Source: a bacterium
Lineage (GTDB): Bacteria; Patescibacteriota; Microgenomatia; UBA1406; GWC2-37-13
Length of the DNA: 32,441 nt
Assembly (NCBI GenBank): GCA_029573715.1
Contig: JAKQDR010000198.1
Location: 1 to 32,441, forward strand
Direction of reading: 5' to 3'
Position 1 is the stretch's first letter. The number at the start of each line of letters is the position of its first letter. Made by a program: the position numbers and the translations under genes. Below, piece by piece: positions 24,888-31,838 of the stretch. A model generated the notes under the pieces. It was given only the letters and a program-made list of their open reading frames with translations. It was not told the DNA's origin and did not search any database.

Positions 24888-26224
24888 TGCAGCAAGAAAC
24901 CAGCATTGTATCATTTACCATGGACGACGGCAAGGCAAAGACGCTGATGTTCTCAGCCGACCGCGAAGACATAGGCAATATTATACAATTAGCACCTGAC
25001 GTGCTGAATGGACGTCGGTTCAAACAATGGGGCAGTAAGAATGATCTGCCGGAATATCGCGAAGACATGCTCATGGATAGTAATATCATGGGTGAGCTCA
25101 TCGATACCAAGCGCAACATCGCACTGGGCAATGGTATGAAGGCATATCATGAAATCATAGAAGACGGTGTGCGCCGTCGCATCGACGTAAAGATCCCGGG
25201 CGAAATCGCCGACTGGCTGCGTGAAAGCGAATTTTACGAAAATTACCTCGATGCAGCATTTTTGCAGTGGTATATGCACGCTAATGTATTTGCAGAATTT
25301 GTGCTCACTAAAAAAGGTACGGTGCACAGCGTACAACTCAAGAACTGCCGTTATATACGGGCTGTCGAAAAAATCAACGGCAAGATACCGGGATACATAT
25401 ATGCGCCTAAATGGGGCAGCGCAAAGGAACTGCGGGAGCTCAAAAAATCAGAATGGATTCCTGCGTATAATCCGGAGCGAAAACAAGCAAAATTCATTCT
25501 ACATATTGCCGACAATGTATTTCACGATGGATATTATGGCATTCCTGCCTACTGGGGCGGCGTGGAGTGGATCAGGGTGTCAAATTCGATCCCTGTGTTC
25601 CATGAATCTAATTTGAAAAATGGATACAATATCCGCTTTTTGGTCAAATATCCGGAAGGCTATTTTTTGAATAAATACGAATATGACACAGCCGCCGGCG
25701 ACCCGGATAAGCAGCAAGAATGCCTCGACAAGGAGCGCATTGCTAAGCAGGACTTCATAGATAAGATCAATGAGCTTCTTTCAGGTAGCGAAAATGCAGG
25801 CAGGGCTGTATTTGTTGAAGACATGCTCAATCAAATCACATCAGAATATACAGGTGTCACGATCACGCCTGTTGATTTTGATATGAAAGACAAAGCCCTG
25901 CTGGATTTATACGAAAAAACAAACCAGGCCAATATCTCAGCGCAAGGCATACACCCGACACTGGCCAATATCGAGAGCCAGGGCAAACTGAGCAGCGGAT
26001 CTGAAATGCGCAATGCCTTCTTATTCTACGTGCTGACAAAAGTACCACGACCTCGTCGGCAGGTACTAAAGACGATGGATGTTGTAATGAAGATCAACGG
26101 ATGGGATAAAAAGTATCCTGATCTCAAATGGACATTTCAAGATTTTCAGATCACGACCCTCGACGATGAAAAAAACGGCTACAAACCAGTAAATAATGCA
26201 GATGATGACGGAGCGGGAATATAA
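24887..26224 (+). CDS. Portal protein
   Basis: A 445-residue protein from the ATG at 24887 (a TTG at 24884 is possible). The family is recognised from its order: WGSKNDLPEYREDMLMDSNIMGELIDTKRNIALGNGMKAY near residues 46-85, a middle VSNSIPVFHESNLKNGYNIRFLVKYP, and the conserved HPTLANIESQGKLSSGSEMRNAFLF segment near 365-390, shared by Bacteroidota phage portals. It forms the dodecameric ring at the head vertex through which DNA enters. Its last 29 bases overlap the next gene. Unusually it lies downstream of the tape measure and just two genes before TerL. Confidence 0.85.
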   Translation: MQQETSIVSFTMDDGKAKTLMFSADREDIGNIIQLAPDVLNGRRFKQWGSKNDLPEYREDMLMDSNIMGELIDTKRNIALGNGMKAYHEIIEDGVRRRIDVKIPGEIADWLRESEFYENYLDAAFLQWYMHANVFAEFVLTKKGTVHSVQLKNCRYIRAVEKINGKIPGYIYAPKWGSAKELRELKKSEWIPAYNPERKQAKFILHIADNVFHDGYYGIPAYWGGVEWIRVSNSIPVFHESNLKNGYNIRFLVKYPEGYFLNKYEYDTAAGDPDKQQECLDKERIAKQDFIDKINELLSGSENAGRAVFVEDMLNQITSEYTGVTITPVDFDMKDKALLDLYEKTNQANISAQGIHPTLANIESQGKLSSGSEMRNAFLFYVLTKVPRPRRQVLKTMDVVMKINGWDKKYPDLKWTFQDFQITTLDDEKNGYKPVNNADDDGAGI

Positions 26225-26879
26225 CATGCATCTCACACGACTGGAGCGGGCCAGGCCTGACCATCCACTACTGCCGAAGCTGCGTGCGCAGTACACCTTT
26301 TTCAATACGCAGCTGCTCATGACGGTGATCAAGAAAGTAGATAGCGAATCGACAGCAAAAATGGCCGTGCCCGCTAAGTTGTCAAAAAATGACAATGCCG
26401 TAAAATCAAAGAAGATCAGCAAGGTCATCACGCATGAAAATGTAATAGAGCCGGACTCGGTGATGTTGCGCAGCTACAACACACAGCTGCGCAAGCTATT
26501 TACCATGCGCGCACGCCTGAGCAATAGCTTTCATCTGAGCACCAGCCGTGATGAAGATCTTCACATCGCTGAGCAAGTAGTGGAAGTTCAAAATCAAATC
26601 AAAACCGTAATGGATGAAAAAGATATGTACCTTAGTACTAAGGAGCTGCCGCCGCAGAAGCCGTCAAAAGAAACCTTTGAAATTCCGACAGACCCGTACG
26701 AACTACAGCGGATGTTATCAAGCGTGGGCTCGTCGCTTTCGCACCGCAAAAGAGAACTAAAGAAGATCGATAAAGATAAAGACCCTAAAAAGTATAGTAA
26801 AAAATTAGAGACGATCGACCGTCTCACAAAACATAAGATGTACCTTGAGCAAGAAAAACGTTCTAAGATTAATAAGTAA
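26196..26879 (+). CDS. Coiled-coil hypothetical protein
   Basis: A 227-residue charged protein; ATG 26196 overlaps the portal end, with 26202 and 26205 as alternatives. Lys, Glu, Arg and Gln are abundant, with helices ERARPDHPLLPKLRAQYTFFNTQLL and ELQRMLSSVGSSLSHRKRELKKIDKD. The C-terminal 60 residues look like a coiled coil with repeated Lys. No family recognised; the place between portal and TerS suggests packaging or head assembly. Its end overlaps the next gene by 35 bases. Confidence 0.55.
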   Translation: MQMMTEREYNMHLTRLERARPDHPLLPKLRAQYTFFNTQLLMTVIKKVDSESTAKMAVPAKLSKNDNAVKSKKISKVITHENVIEPDSVMLRSYNTQLRKLFTMRARLSNSFHLSTSRDEDLHIAEQVVEVQNQIKTVMDEKDMYLSTKELPPQKPSKETFEIPTDPYELQRMLSSVGSSLSHRKRELKKIDKDKDPKKYSKKLETIDRLTKHKMYLEQEKRSKINK

Positions 26880-27447
26880 TGACGAGTATAAGGAGTCATC
26901 ACAGATAGATCGCCTTTATTATCATATGCTGGATCCATATCACTACCAGCTGACCGATTATGAAGAGCGATACCTGGATGATTTGAAAAAGGTATTCGTC
27001 ATTATGAGCGATGAGATGGAAGAACGCCGCGTTCGTAAAAAGATGCGCGAGATGCTCCCTGACAAAATTCATTATCACACTAAGATGATGAATGATGTCG
27101 AACAACTTTTCGGCAAGTTCCGAAAGGTCAGCAAAGATTTTCAGCGCGGGTTACAGCGTGAGCGCCTGAAAAGCTACATCGCAAAATTAAACCGTGATCA
27201 GCCGAAAGGCTATATCAGCGACATAGCAAAGTATGAAGAGCTATTGATGCGACTGGACAGGCTTGCTGATCCTGAGACCGAGGAGACCTTCGACTGGGAC
27301 ACATTGCAACTGCCGGATATCAACTATTCGTCATCGACAGCATTTCTTAATGGTGATAGCGAAGATATCGAGATCATAGAAGAAGTAGAAGATGAAGAGG
27401 AGGATCAGGATGATGATCAGATCAAATCGCTTCCCGAAAATCGTTAA
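26845..27447 (+). CDS. Putative terminase small subunit-like protein
   Basis: A 200-residue protein starting at TTG 26845, since no earlier or nearer ATG exists before residue 28. DRLYYHMLDPYHYQLTDYEERYLDDLKKVF at 22-51, followed by a helical middle and FDWDTLQLPDINYSS near 150-165, resembles the family next to TerL in Bacteroidota phages, where a helix-turn-helix recognises the packaging site. A recognisable HTH is not obvious here. The C-terminus is strongly acidic (EDIEIIEEVEDEEEDQDDD), common for TerS proteins. It lies 11 bases before TerL. TerS is the preferred call, but a second candidate stands at 31839. Confidence 0.5.
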   Translation: MSKKNVLRLISNDEYKESSQIDRLYYHMLDPYHYQLTDYEERYLDDLKKVFVIMSDEMEERRVRKKMREMLPDKIHYHTKMMNDVEQLFGKFRKVSKDFQRGLQRERLKSYIAKLNRDQPKGYISDIAKYEELLMRLDRLADPETEETFDWDTLQLPDINYSSSTAFLNGDSEDIEIIEEVEDEEEDQDDDQIKSLPENR

Positions 27448-27458
27448 TTTGTTATAAA

Positions 27459-29033
27459 TTGTACAAAAAAGGGCAAAAAATACGCTTCAAAGGCCGTGAT
27501 GGCCGCATCGAGACCATCGACAGTGATACAGGTGCGATCACGTCGATTTATTTCTTTGATACGCGCCGCACGGAGTCATTTATATATCTAAATCAAAAGC
27601 AGGAGCAATTTATGCAGCTCCGGCAGAAAGATAAGACGCTGATCGCCGGTCGTGGCTTTGGAAAAAGCCGCGTCATAGGCAATAAAAACCACAGCCGCAT
27701 GGCCACGCTGCCACGTGCTAAGTTCTTTTTCTCCAGCACCACCTTTGCGCAGCTACTCACTAAGACGCTGCCACCGGTCGAGGAGGCGTGGGCATCGCTC
27801 GGGCTTCGCGAGTACAAAGGGCCTAATGAGCCGGGCCATTACGTCGTGGGCAAGCGGCCACCGTCACAATGGGAGCGCCCATATTCCGCACCACGAAAGT
27901 ATGACAACATCATCACCTTCTGGAATGGCTACACTATCGAGCTATTGTCAATGGATCGCCCAGACCTGGCGCGAGGTGGTAGCTACGACGGCGGCGACAT
28001 CGACGAGGCGCTACTCGTCAAAAAAGAACACATCGACAAAGTGCTATATCCATCGATCAGAGGCAATAGGCATCGATTTACCCACTGGCAGCATCAAGAG
28101 CTGTGCCGCTACTCTTCCATGCCATGGCTCGCTGAGGGCCAGTATCTTCTAGAATACAAAGACAAGGCCATATCCATGCCTAAGCAGTATGGATATATAG
28201 AAGGCACTGTCATGGATAATATCGACGTGCTGGGCCAGGAGTATCTGGAGCGCCTTAGAGATGAGCTCGATCCATACACCTTTTCACTGGAAGTGATGAA
28301 TGAGCCTGTGGGCAAAAAAAAGCATGGGTTTTATCATGCGCTCAATGACGACTACCACAGCTATGAGCCGCAGTATGTATATGCAGAAAACGACCGCCTC
28401 GGCAGTGTCGCCGGCATGAAAGATCGCATCCGGACGGCAGCACTACACATGGCCTTTGACTTTCATGGATGGTTCAAGTGTGCGACGGTGTGGCAAGATC
28501 GCAATAATACAGAGTACTGTATAGACAGCTATTATAGGAAAGAAAATGACAGCATCGACCAGCTGATAGATGATATCTGCATCTCTTATCTGGATCAAAA
28601 GAATAAGCACGTACTGGTATGGGGCGAGCCGCACGGCCACGACCGCACGACATTCGGCGGCACGGTATTTGACCGTATCAAGGCAAAATTCAATAAAAAC
28701 GGTTGGCACGTCGAGATTATGGCGCCTGCTAAGATGAGCGACCTCCACAGTGTACGCTATGAGCTCATCAATGAGATGCTGGAAGAAAATAACCCGCTAC
28801 TGCCACGCATCAAGTTCAACCGCGACACCTGTAAGGCTGTGTTGATCTCCATGCTCAATGCCGAGGTCAACGACAAGTTTCAGAAGTCAAAAGCCGACGA
28901 AAAAAACAAATCCTTCAATCAGATATACGCTACCCACTTTAGCGACACGGTGGACTACTACCTCATGCAAAAGTACGGCAATAGGGTGCACTCGCGGGCC
29001 TTGCCGGCAAGAGGTAGCAACCGGGTAACTTAA
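27459..29033 (+). CDS. Terminase large subunit
   Basis: A 524-residue packaging motor with a TTG start at 27459. Walker A is AGRGFGKS at 63-70, and SYDGGDIDEA (175-184) gives the Walker B acids Asp182-Glu183. The C-terminal nuclease has MAFDFHG (331-337, candidate metal ligand Asp334), a GEPHGHDRTTFGG segment, and HFSDTVDYYL near 493-502 with candidate metal ligand Asp496 or Asp499. It translocates DNA into the prohead with ATP and cuts concatemers. Its direct neighbours, TerS-like and portal, are expected partners. A TTG start is unusual. Headful or cos packaging cannot be told from sequence alone. Confidence 0.92.
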   Translation: MYKKGQKIRFKGRDGRIETIDSDTGAITSIYFFDTRRTESFIYLNQKQEQFMQLRQKDKTLIAGRGFGKSRVIGNKNHSRMATLPRAKFFFSSTTFAQLLTKTLPPVEEAWASLGLREYKGPNEPGHYVVGKRPPSQWERPYSAPRKYDNIITFWNGYTIELLSMDRPDLARGGSYDGGDIDEALLVKKEHIDKVLYPSIRGNRHRFTHWQHQELCRYSSMPWLAEGQYLLEYKDKAISMPKQYGYIEGTVMDNIDVLGQEYLERLRDELDPYTFSLEVMNEPVGKKKHGFYHALNDDYHSYEPQYVYAENDRLGSVAGMKDRIRTAALHMAFDFHGWFKCATVWQDRNNTEYCIDSYYRKENDSIDQLIDDICISYLDQKNKHVLVWGEPHGHDRTTFGGTVFDRIKAKFNKNGWHVEIMAPAKMSDLHSVRYELINEMLEENNPLLPRIKFNRDTCKAVLISMLNAEVNDKFQKSKADEKNKSFNQIYATHFSDTVDYYLMQKYGNRVHSRALPARGSNRVT

Positions 29034-29097
29034 TAAGCTATTTATTTCAAAAAAAAAAGTGAAAAAAATGAAAAAAACTTTATAAAAAGTTACCAAT

Positions 29098-29128
29098 ATA
29101 TCGGTAATTATGCCGATATTTGTATTAT
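29098..29128 (+). promoter_or_regulatory. Operator-like dyad overlapping a promoter
   Basis: ATATCGG (29098-29104) and CCGATAT (29113-29119) form a 7-bp inverted repeat with an 8-base spacer. The right arm overlaps GATATTTGTATTAT (29115-29128), the 14-mer also found at 24610. It lies 25 bases before the ATG at 29154. The same heptamers occur at 5493 and 5522. This looks like a regulated promoter, perhaps for the XRE protein at 30545 (inference). Confidence 0.5.
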
Positions 29129-29153
29129 CAATAACGAAGTAAATAATACAACA

Positions 29154-29714
29154 ATGACAGCGCAAGAAGTAAGACAAATAGTTGACACAGCATTAGCAGG
29201 TTGCTCAGTATCTGATTATCCATCTGTATGTGTGAGCAAGACTGATTTCGGCACTTCTATTTATATTCAAAATGGCAGACATAAAATGCGATTTTCTGAC
29301 CACTCTGTTACTAACTTTGATAGAATGATCAATGAAGAGCATTATCCTATAGAAGCGTTGCCAACAAGCCTTGAGGATATCAAGAGAATCTTTTCTGACG
29401 ATTACACTACTTTAGTATTGAAAAATGGTGCAACGCCCATCAACTTTCACATGCAGGTACTTAAGAGCGAGGCACACAACTGGAAGACAGCACGCGTATG
29501 GTATGATGATGTAGTCGAGATGCCGATAAAATTAGAAGAACTTAGCAATTACAACATCGTGTCTATGGGCGATCTTACAAAAAAAGGAGACAAGAGATTC
29601 TGCAAAGTGCAGGTAAAAAAATACGCATTCGGCGCATACAATGAGGTGACAGGACAGATAGAATGTACAAGATTTTCATCATACGAAGGATACGAAGTAG
29701 AGGTATCACTTTAA
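29154..29714 (+). CDS. Hypothetical protein
   Basis: A 186-residue protein. N-terminus MTAQEVRQIVDTALAGCSVSDYPSVCVSKTDFGTSIYIQ, then acidic-aromatic stretches and a conserved-looking HNWKTARVWYDDVVEMP. No family or motif recognised. The upstream gap (29034-29153) contains a run of A residues, a small AACTTT/AAAGTT hairpin and a promoter with dyad, so this gene begins a separate transcript after TerL. It probably encodes an accessory or early function. Confidence 0.55.
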   Translation: MTAQEVRQIVDTALAGCSVSDYPSVCVSKTDFGTSIYIQNGRHKMRFSDHSVTNFDRMINEEHYPIEALPTSLEDIKRIFSDDYTTLVLKNGATPINFHMQVLKSEAHNWKTARVWYDDVVEMPIKLEELSNYNIVSMGDLTKKGDKRFCKVQVKKYAFGAYNEVTGQIECTRFSSYEGYEVEVSL

Positions 29715-29737
29715 TTAATACACTAAATTTAATAAAA

Positions 29738-29953
29738 ATGGCTAAATTCAGAAAAACAGAATTATTTATCCGCAGAGGTAATGGATATGGGCAGTACGTC
29801 ATACATGCGACATATAAAGGTCGTGAGGTCAAAGTACACACCACTAATAGTGAGTGCTACGACTGGCTCGAAGATGACAGCAATAAAATCAAGCATAAAG
29901 AAGCTAAGAGATATGCATATAGCGCAGTGATCAATGCTTCGAAAAATCTATAA
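29738..29953 (+). CDS. Small basic hypothetical protein
   Basis: A 71-residue protein from the ATG at 29738, preceded by AATAAAA; earlier in-frame codons belong to the upstream gene's other frame. Sequence is Lys/Arg/Tyr-rich (MAKFRKTELFIRRGNGYGQYVIHATYKGREVKVH), likely a small beta-sheet protein. It ends 10 bases before a terminator, so with the upstream gene it forms a two-gene transcript. Function unknown. Confidence 0.55.
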   Translation: MAKFRKTELFIRRGNGYGQYVIHATYKGREVKVHTTNSECYDWLEDDSNKIKHKEAKRYAYSAVINASKNL

Positions 29954-29963
29954 CCACACACAC

Positions 29964-29991
29964 GGCGCACCAGCACAGGTGCGCCCTTTCA
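29964..29991 (+). terminator. Terminator after the two-gene accessory transcript
   Basis: GGCGCACC (29964-29971) pairs with GGTGCGCC (29978-29985) around a 6-base loop, followed by CTTTC and A-rich DNA. The perfect 8-bp G/C-rich stem fits a terminator, with a weak T tract on this strand. Confidence 0.6.
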
Positions 29992-30042
29992 AAAAAAAGT
30001 AAAAAAATATAATAAAAATGATACAAAATATAAAATACCGTG

Positions 30043-30050
30043 TATCTTTG
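30043..30050 (+). promoter_or_regulatory. Promoter -7 element for the leader-XRE operon
   Basis: TATCTTTG matches TAnnTTTG exactly. Start of transcription would be expected about five to eight bases downstream, near 30055-30058, which is where the folded leader begins. No clear -33 element is visible in the A-rich DNA before it. Confidence 0.55.
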
Positions 30051-30054
30051 TATC

Positions 30055-30187
30055 GACAACAATATCGACGGGACAATCCTCGATTTATTTTTTTTAAACG
30101 ATAAGAGCGTATCTACGGGTATCGTAACCGAAAGGCCGAACAAATCCATTCCGTCGAATGTGTTGTCAACCCTAAGGGTGCGCTCGC
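30055..30187 (+). ncRNA. Structured RNA leader (candidate regulatory RNA)
   Basis: GACAACA (30055-30061) pairs with TGTTGTC (30161-30167) and TCGACGG (30065-30071) with CCGTCGA (30151-30157), giving 14 base pairs with a symmetric 3x3 internal loop. The enclosed 79 bases hold ACGATA/TATCGT (30098-30103, 30120-30125) with a small inner CGT/ACG pair, a CC-GAAA-GG tetraloop (30128-30135), and a T-rich run (30085-30095). ACCC-TAA-GGGT (30169-30179) follows. It begins at the expected transcription start and ends 20 bases before the 30208 ATG. No known riboswitch class is recognised; a leader that controls translation or attenuation, or a free small RNA, is possible. The pairing is seen directly, the function is inference. 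Confidence 0.5.
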
Positions 30188-30207
30188 ATAATTAAACCTT
30201 TTTTGAT

Positions 30208-30552
30208 ATGACAACAAAAGAGAATGTAGGCACAGGTACCGATACGGCCACCACTACACCACGACCACAGGATGAGAAAATCATCTCTGTAGATTTCTAC
30301 AAGTGCATAGAAGACTTCTTCTTGCTAAATGATCCACACGACTATCAGCACTTTAATAAGGAGATGCTGAATATCTTCATGGATCGCGTTCTTGACGGTG
30401 ACGAGGAGTTTGATCCGATCTACGTAAAGAATGCCATCTTCATTATCAACGAACAAAGCAAATTTCTCGTTGAGCTCAAAGAGAAGTGGGAGCGATATAA
30501 AAAACTTGCACAATTAAAGGCTCTATTAATTTCAATTTGCACCGATGGATGA
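30208..30552 (+). CDS. Hypothetical protein behind structured leader
   Basis: A 114-residue protein. A Thr-rich disordered start (MTTKENVGTGTDTATTTPRPQ) leads to a helical acidic part (DFYKCIEDFFLLNDPHDYQHFNKEMLNIFMDRVLDGDEEFDPIYVKNAIF) and a Lys-rich helix at the end. No family recognised. Its stop overlaps the ATG of the XRE gene by eight bases, so they are cotranscribed and probably coupled. It is the first gene after the structured RNA. Confidence 0.6.
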   Translation: MTTKENVGTGTDTATTTPRPQDEKIISVDFYKCIEDFFLLNDPHDYQHFNKEMLNIFMDRVLDGDEEFDPIYVKNAIFIINEQSKFLVELKEKWERYKKLAQLKALLISICTDG

Positions 30553-30982
30553 AGCTATCAACATCATCATCACCCAGCTCATCCGGCCACGCATGGATGA
30601 GCTGGGCCTATCGGAGCGACAGCTCGCCATCGCATCCGGCATCAGCCAGTCACAGGTCAATGCCTGGCTCACCGGCAAGAGCGATATCACGCTCACTAAG
30701 TTCTTCATGATACTCCGTACGCTCAGGATCTCACCGCAATACAGCACAGGTGACACCGCCGAAGCTGCAGATACACAGTTCCAGGTCGAGGCTGCCGGCC
30801 GTGATACATGGCGATGCGTCGATGTGACGCATGGTTTTTTTGTGACTTGGAAGGCAGGCCTATTTAATGATACATCAAAGGTCAAGTGGTATCAAGATCA
30901 GCCACAAGATGTAGCACATATAGCACGTCTTATGCGGATGATGGGAGACTGGTTATTTTTGCATCATCCGGAAAAATTATAG
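30545..30982 (+). CDS. XRE/Cro-type helix-turn-helix protein
   Basis: A 145-residue protein with an XRE HTH at about residues 20-60: LGLSERQLAIASGISQSQVNAWLTGKSDITLTKFF, matching the pattern in which Q-L-A-x-x-x-G-x-x-x-x-x-V-x-x-W lies in two helices. The C-terminal 85 residues are unrecognised and may sense or dimerise. It overlaps the gene before it and ends two bases before the PLD-like gene. It is a candidate regulator of the dyads at 29098 and 5493 and the promoter at 30043 (inference). Confidence 0.8.
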   Translation: MDEAINIIITQLIRPRMDELGLSERQLAIASGISQSQVNAWLTGKSDITLTKFFMILRTLRISPQYSTGDTAEAADTQFQVEAAGRDTWRCVDVTHGFFVTWKAGLFNDTSKVKWYQDQPQDVAHIARLMRMMGDWLFLHHPEKL

Positions 30983-30984
30983 AA

Positions 30985-31680
30985 ATGTTCAAAGAAAATA
31001 ACGATACATCATTTGAGATCAACCTCGGCCACTTTGACACCGATTTCAAGACAAAGGTCAGCGCTGATTTTGACACTCGATACATCAAGCCAAAGTATCA
31101 TCACGTGCCGCCGGAGCGATATGCAAAGTATGCACGGGCGGAAGATCTCGCAAAGGTCACAGACCTGAGCGACGGCAGCAGGATGTTTGCCATTATCAAT
31201 GGCAGCTTCATTTTCGGTGATTACATTGAGGCGCTTGCCGTCACCTATGATCTCGGCATCAAAGAGATGACCATCTCGACGTTGTCTTTCTCAGAAAATA
31301 ATGTCGATAGCCTCGCTAACCTCATGAACGGCGGATATCTCGACCATCTAAATGTGATAGTTTCTGATTACTTTTTCTCGCACGAGCGCAACAATCTCAT
31401 CCGATATGCTTACAAAGAACTGGATATCGACAATAGATTTCAGCTATCCGTGGCCGCCACACACTGCAAAATGACGATATTCGAGATCGACGACGGGCGC
31501 AAAGTCGTCATTCACGGTAGCGCTAACTTGAGATCTTCCGGCAATATAGAGCAGATCTGTATAGAAGTGAACAGCGATCTATATAATTTCAATTTTGAAT
31601 ATCAGCAGAAAATCATAGAAGAATATAAATCCATTGATAAGTCCGTGAGGTATAATAACCTCTGGGACACCATTACATAA
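30985..31680 (+). CDS. Phospholipase D-like (HKD-type) nuclease-like protein
   Basis: A 231-residue protein from the ATG at 30985; an in-frame extension upstream overlaps the XRE gene and is less likely. The segment THCKMTIFEIDDGRKVVIHGSANLRSSGNIEQ gives H160-x-K162 and G178-S179-x-N181, the HKD motif of the PLD superfamily, though the expected Asp after HxKx4 is Glu167. Only one HKD half is present, as in PLD nucleases that dimerise. The N-terminal part has a predicted strand-helix core (RMFAIINGSFIFGDYIEALAVTYDL). It might cut nucleic acid or be a structural relative; the Glu leaves activity open. It follows the XRE regulator by two bases. Confidence 0.65.
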   Translation: MFKENNDTSFEINLGHFDTDFKTKVSADFDTRYIKPKYHHVPPERYAKYARAEDLAKVTDLSDGSRMFAIINGSFIFGDYIEALAVTYDLGIKEMTISTLSFSENNVDSLANLMNGGYLDHLNVIVSDYFFSHERNNLIRYAYKELDIDNRFQLSVAATHCKMTIFEIDDGRKVVIHGSANLRSSGNIEQICIEVNSDLYNFNFEYQQKIIEEYKSIDKSVRYNNLWDTIT

Positions 31681-31700
31681 CTATCAAAATCATTTATACT

Positions 31701-31835
31701 ATGGGTAAAAAGTCAGAAAAATCTGCAGAAGAAGAAGGTGGCAAAGCAGGCACAGGTGAACCATCAGCTGCTAAGAAAAGAAGCCCGTCAAGAAAGAAAG
31801 GTAAAAGTAAGAGTAAAAAGAAAAAAAAGAGCTAA
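31701..31835 (+). CDS. 44-residue lysine-rich peptide
   Basis: ATG 31701 opens 44 codons ending in TAA at 31833. After MGKKSEKSAEEEGGKAG comes SAAKKRSPSRKKGKSKSKKKKKS, a lysine-rich tail like histone H1 tails. Codons 3-12 are identical in DNA to the tape measure (31 bases). It lies 20 bases after the PLD-like gene and 3 bases before the next gene, fitting a real gene. DNA binding or nucleic-acid condensation is plausible from charge alone. Confidence 0.5.
   Translation: MGKKSEKSAEEEGGKAGTGEPSAAKKRSPSRKKGKSKSKKKKKS
31707..31737 (+). repeat. 31-base exact repeat, copy 2 (in lysine-rich ORF)
   Basis: Identical to 22359-22389 and in the same codon phase (KKSEKSAEEE). It covers codons 3-12 of the small ORF. 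Identity at silent positions suggests a recent copy, although simple Lys/Glu codon use makes partial coincidence possible. Confidence 0.9.
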
Positions 31836-31838
31836 CAA

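Noticed and set aside
29076-29091. AACTTT-ATAA-AAAGTT hairpin as a terminator of TerL
   Set aside because: The six-pair stem is A/T only and has no T tract after it; termination would be weak.
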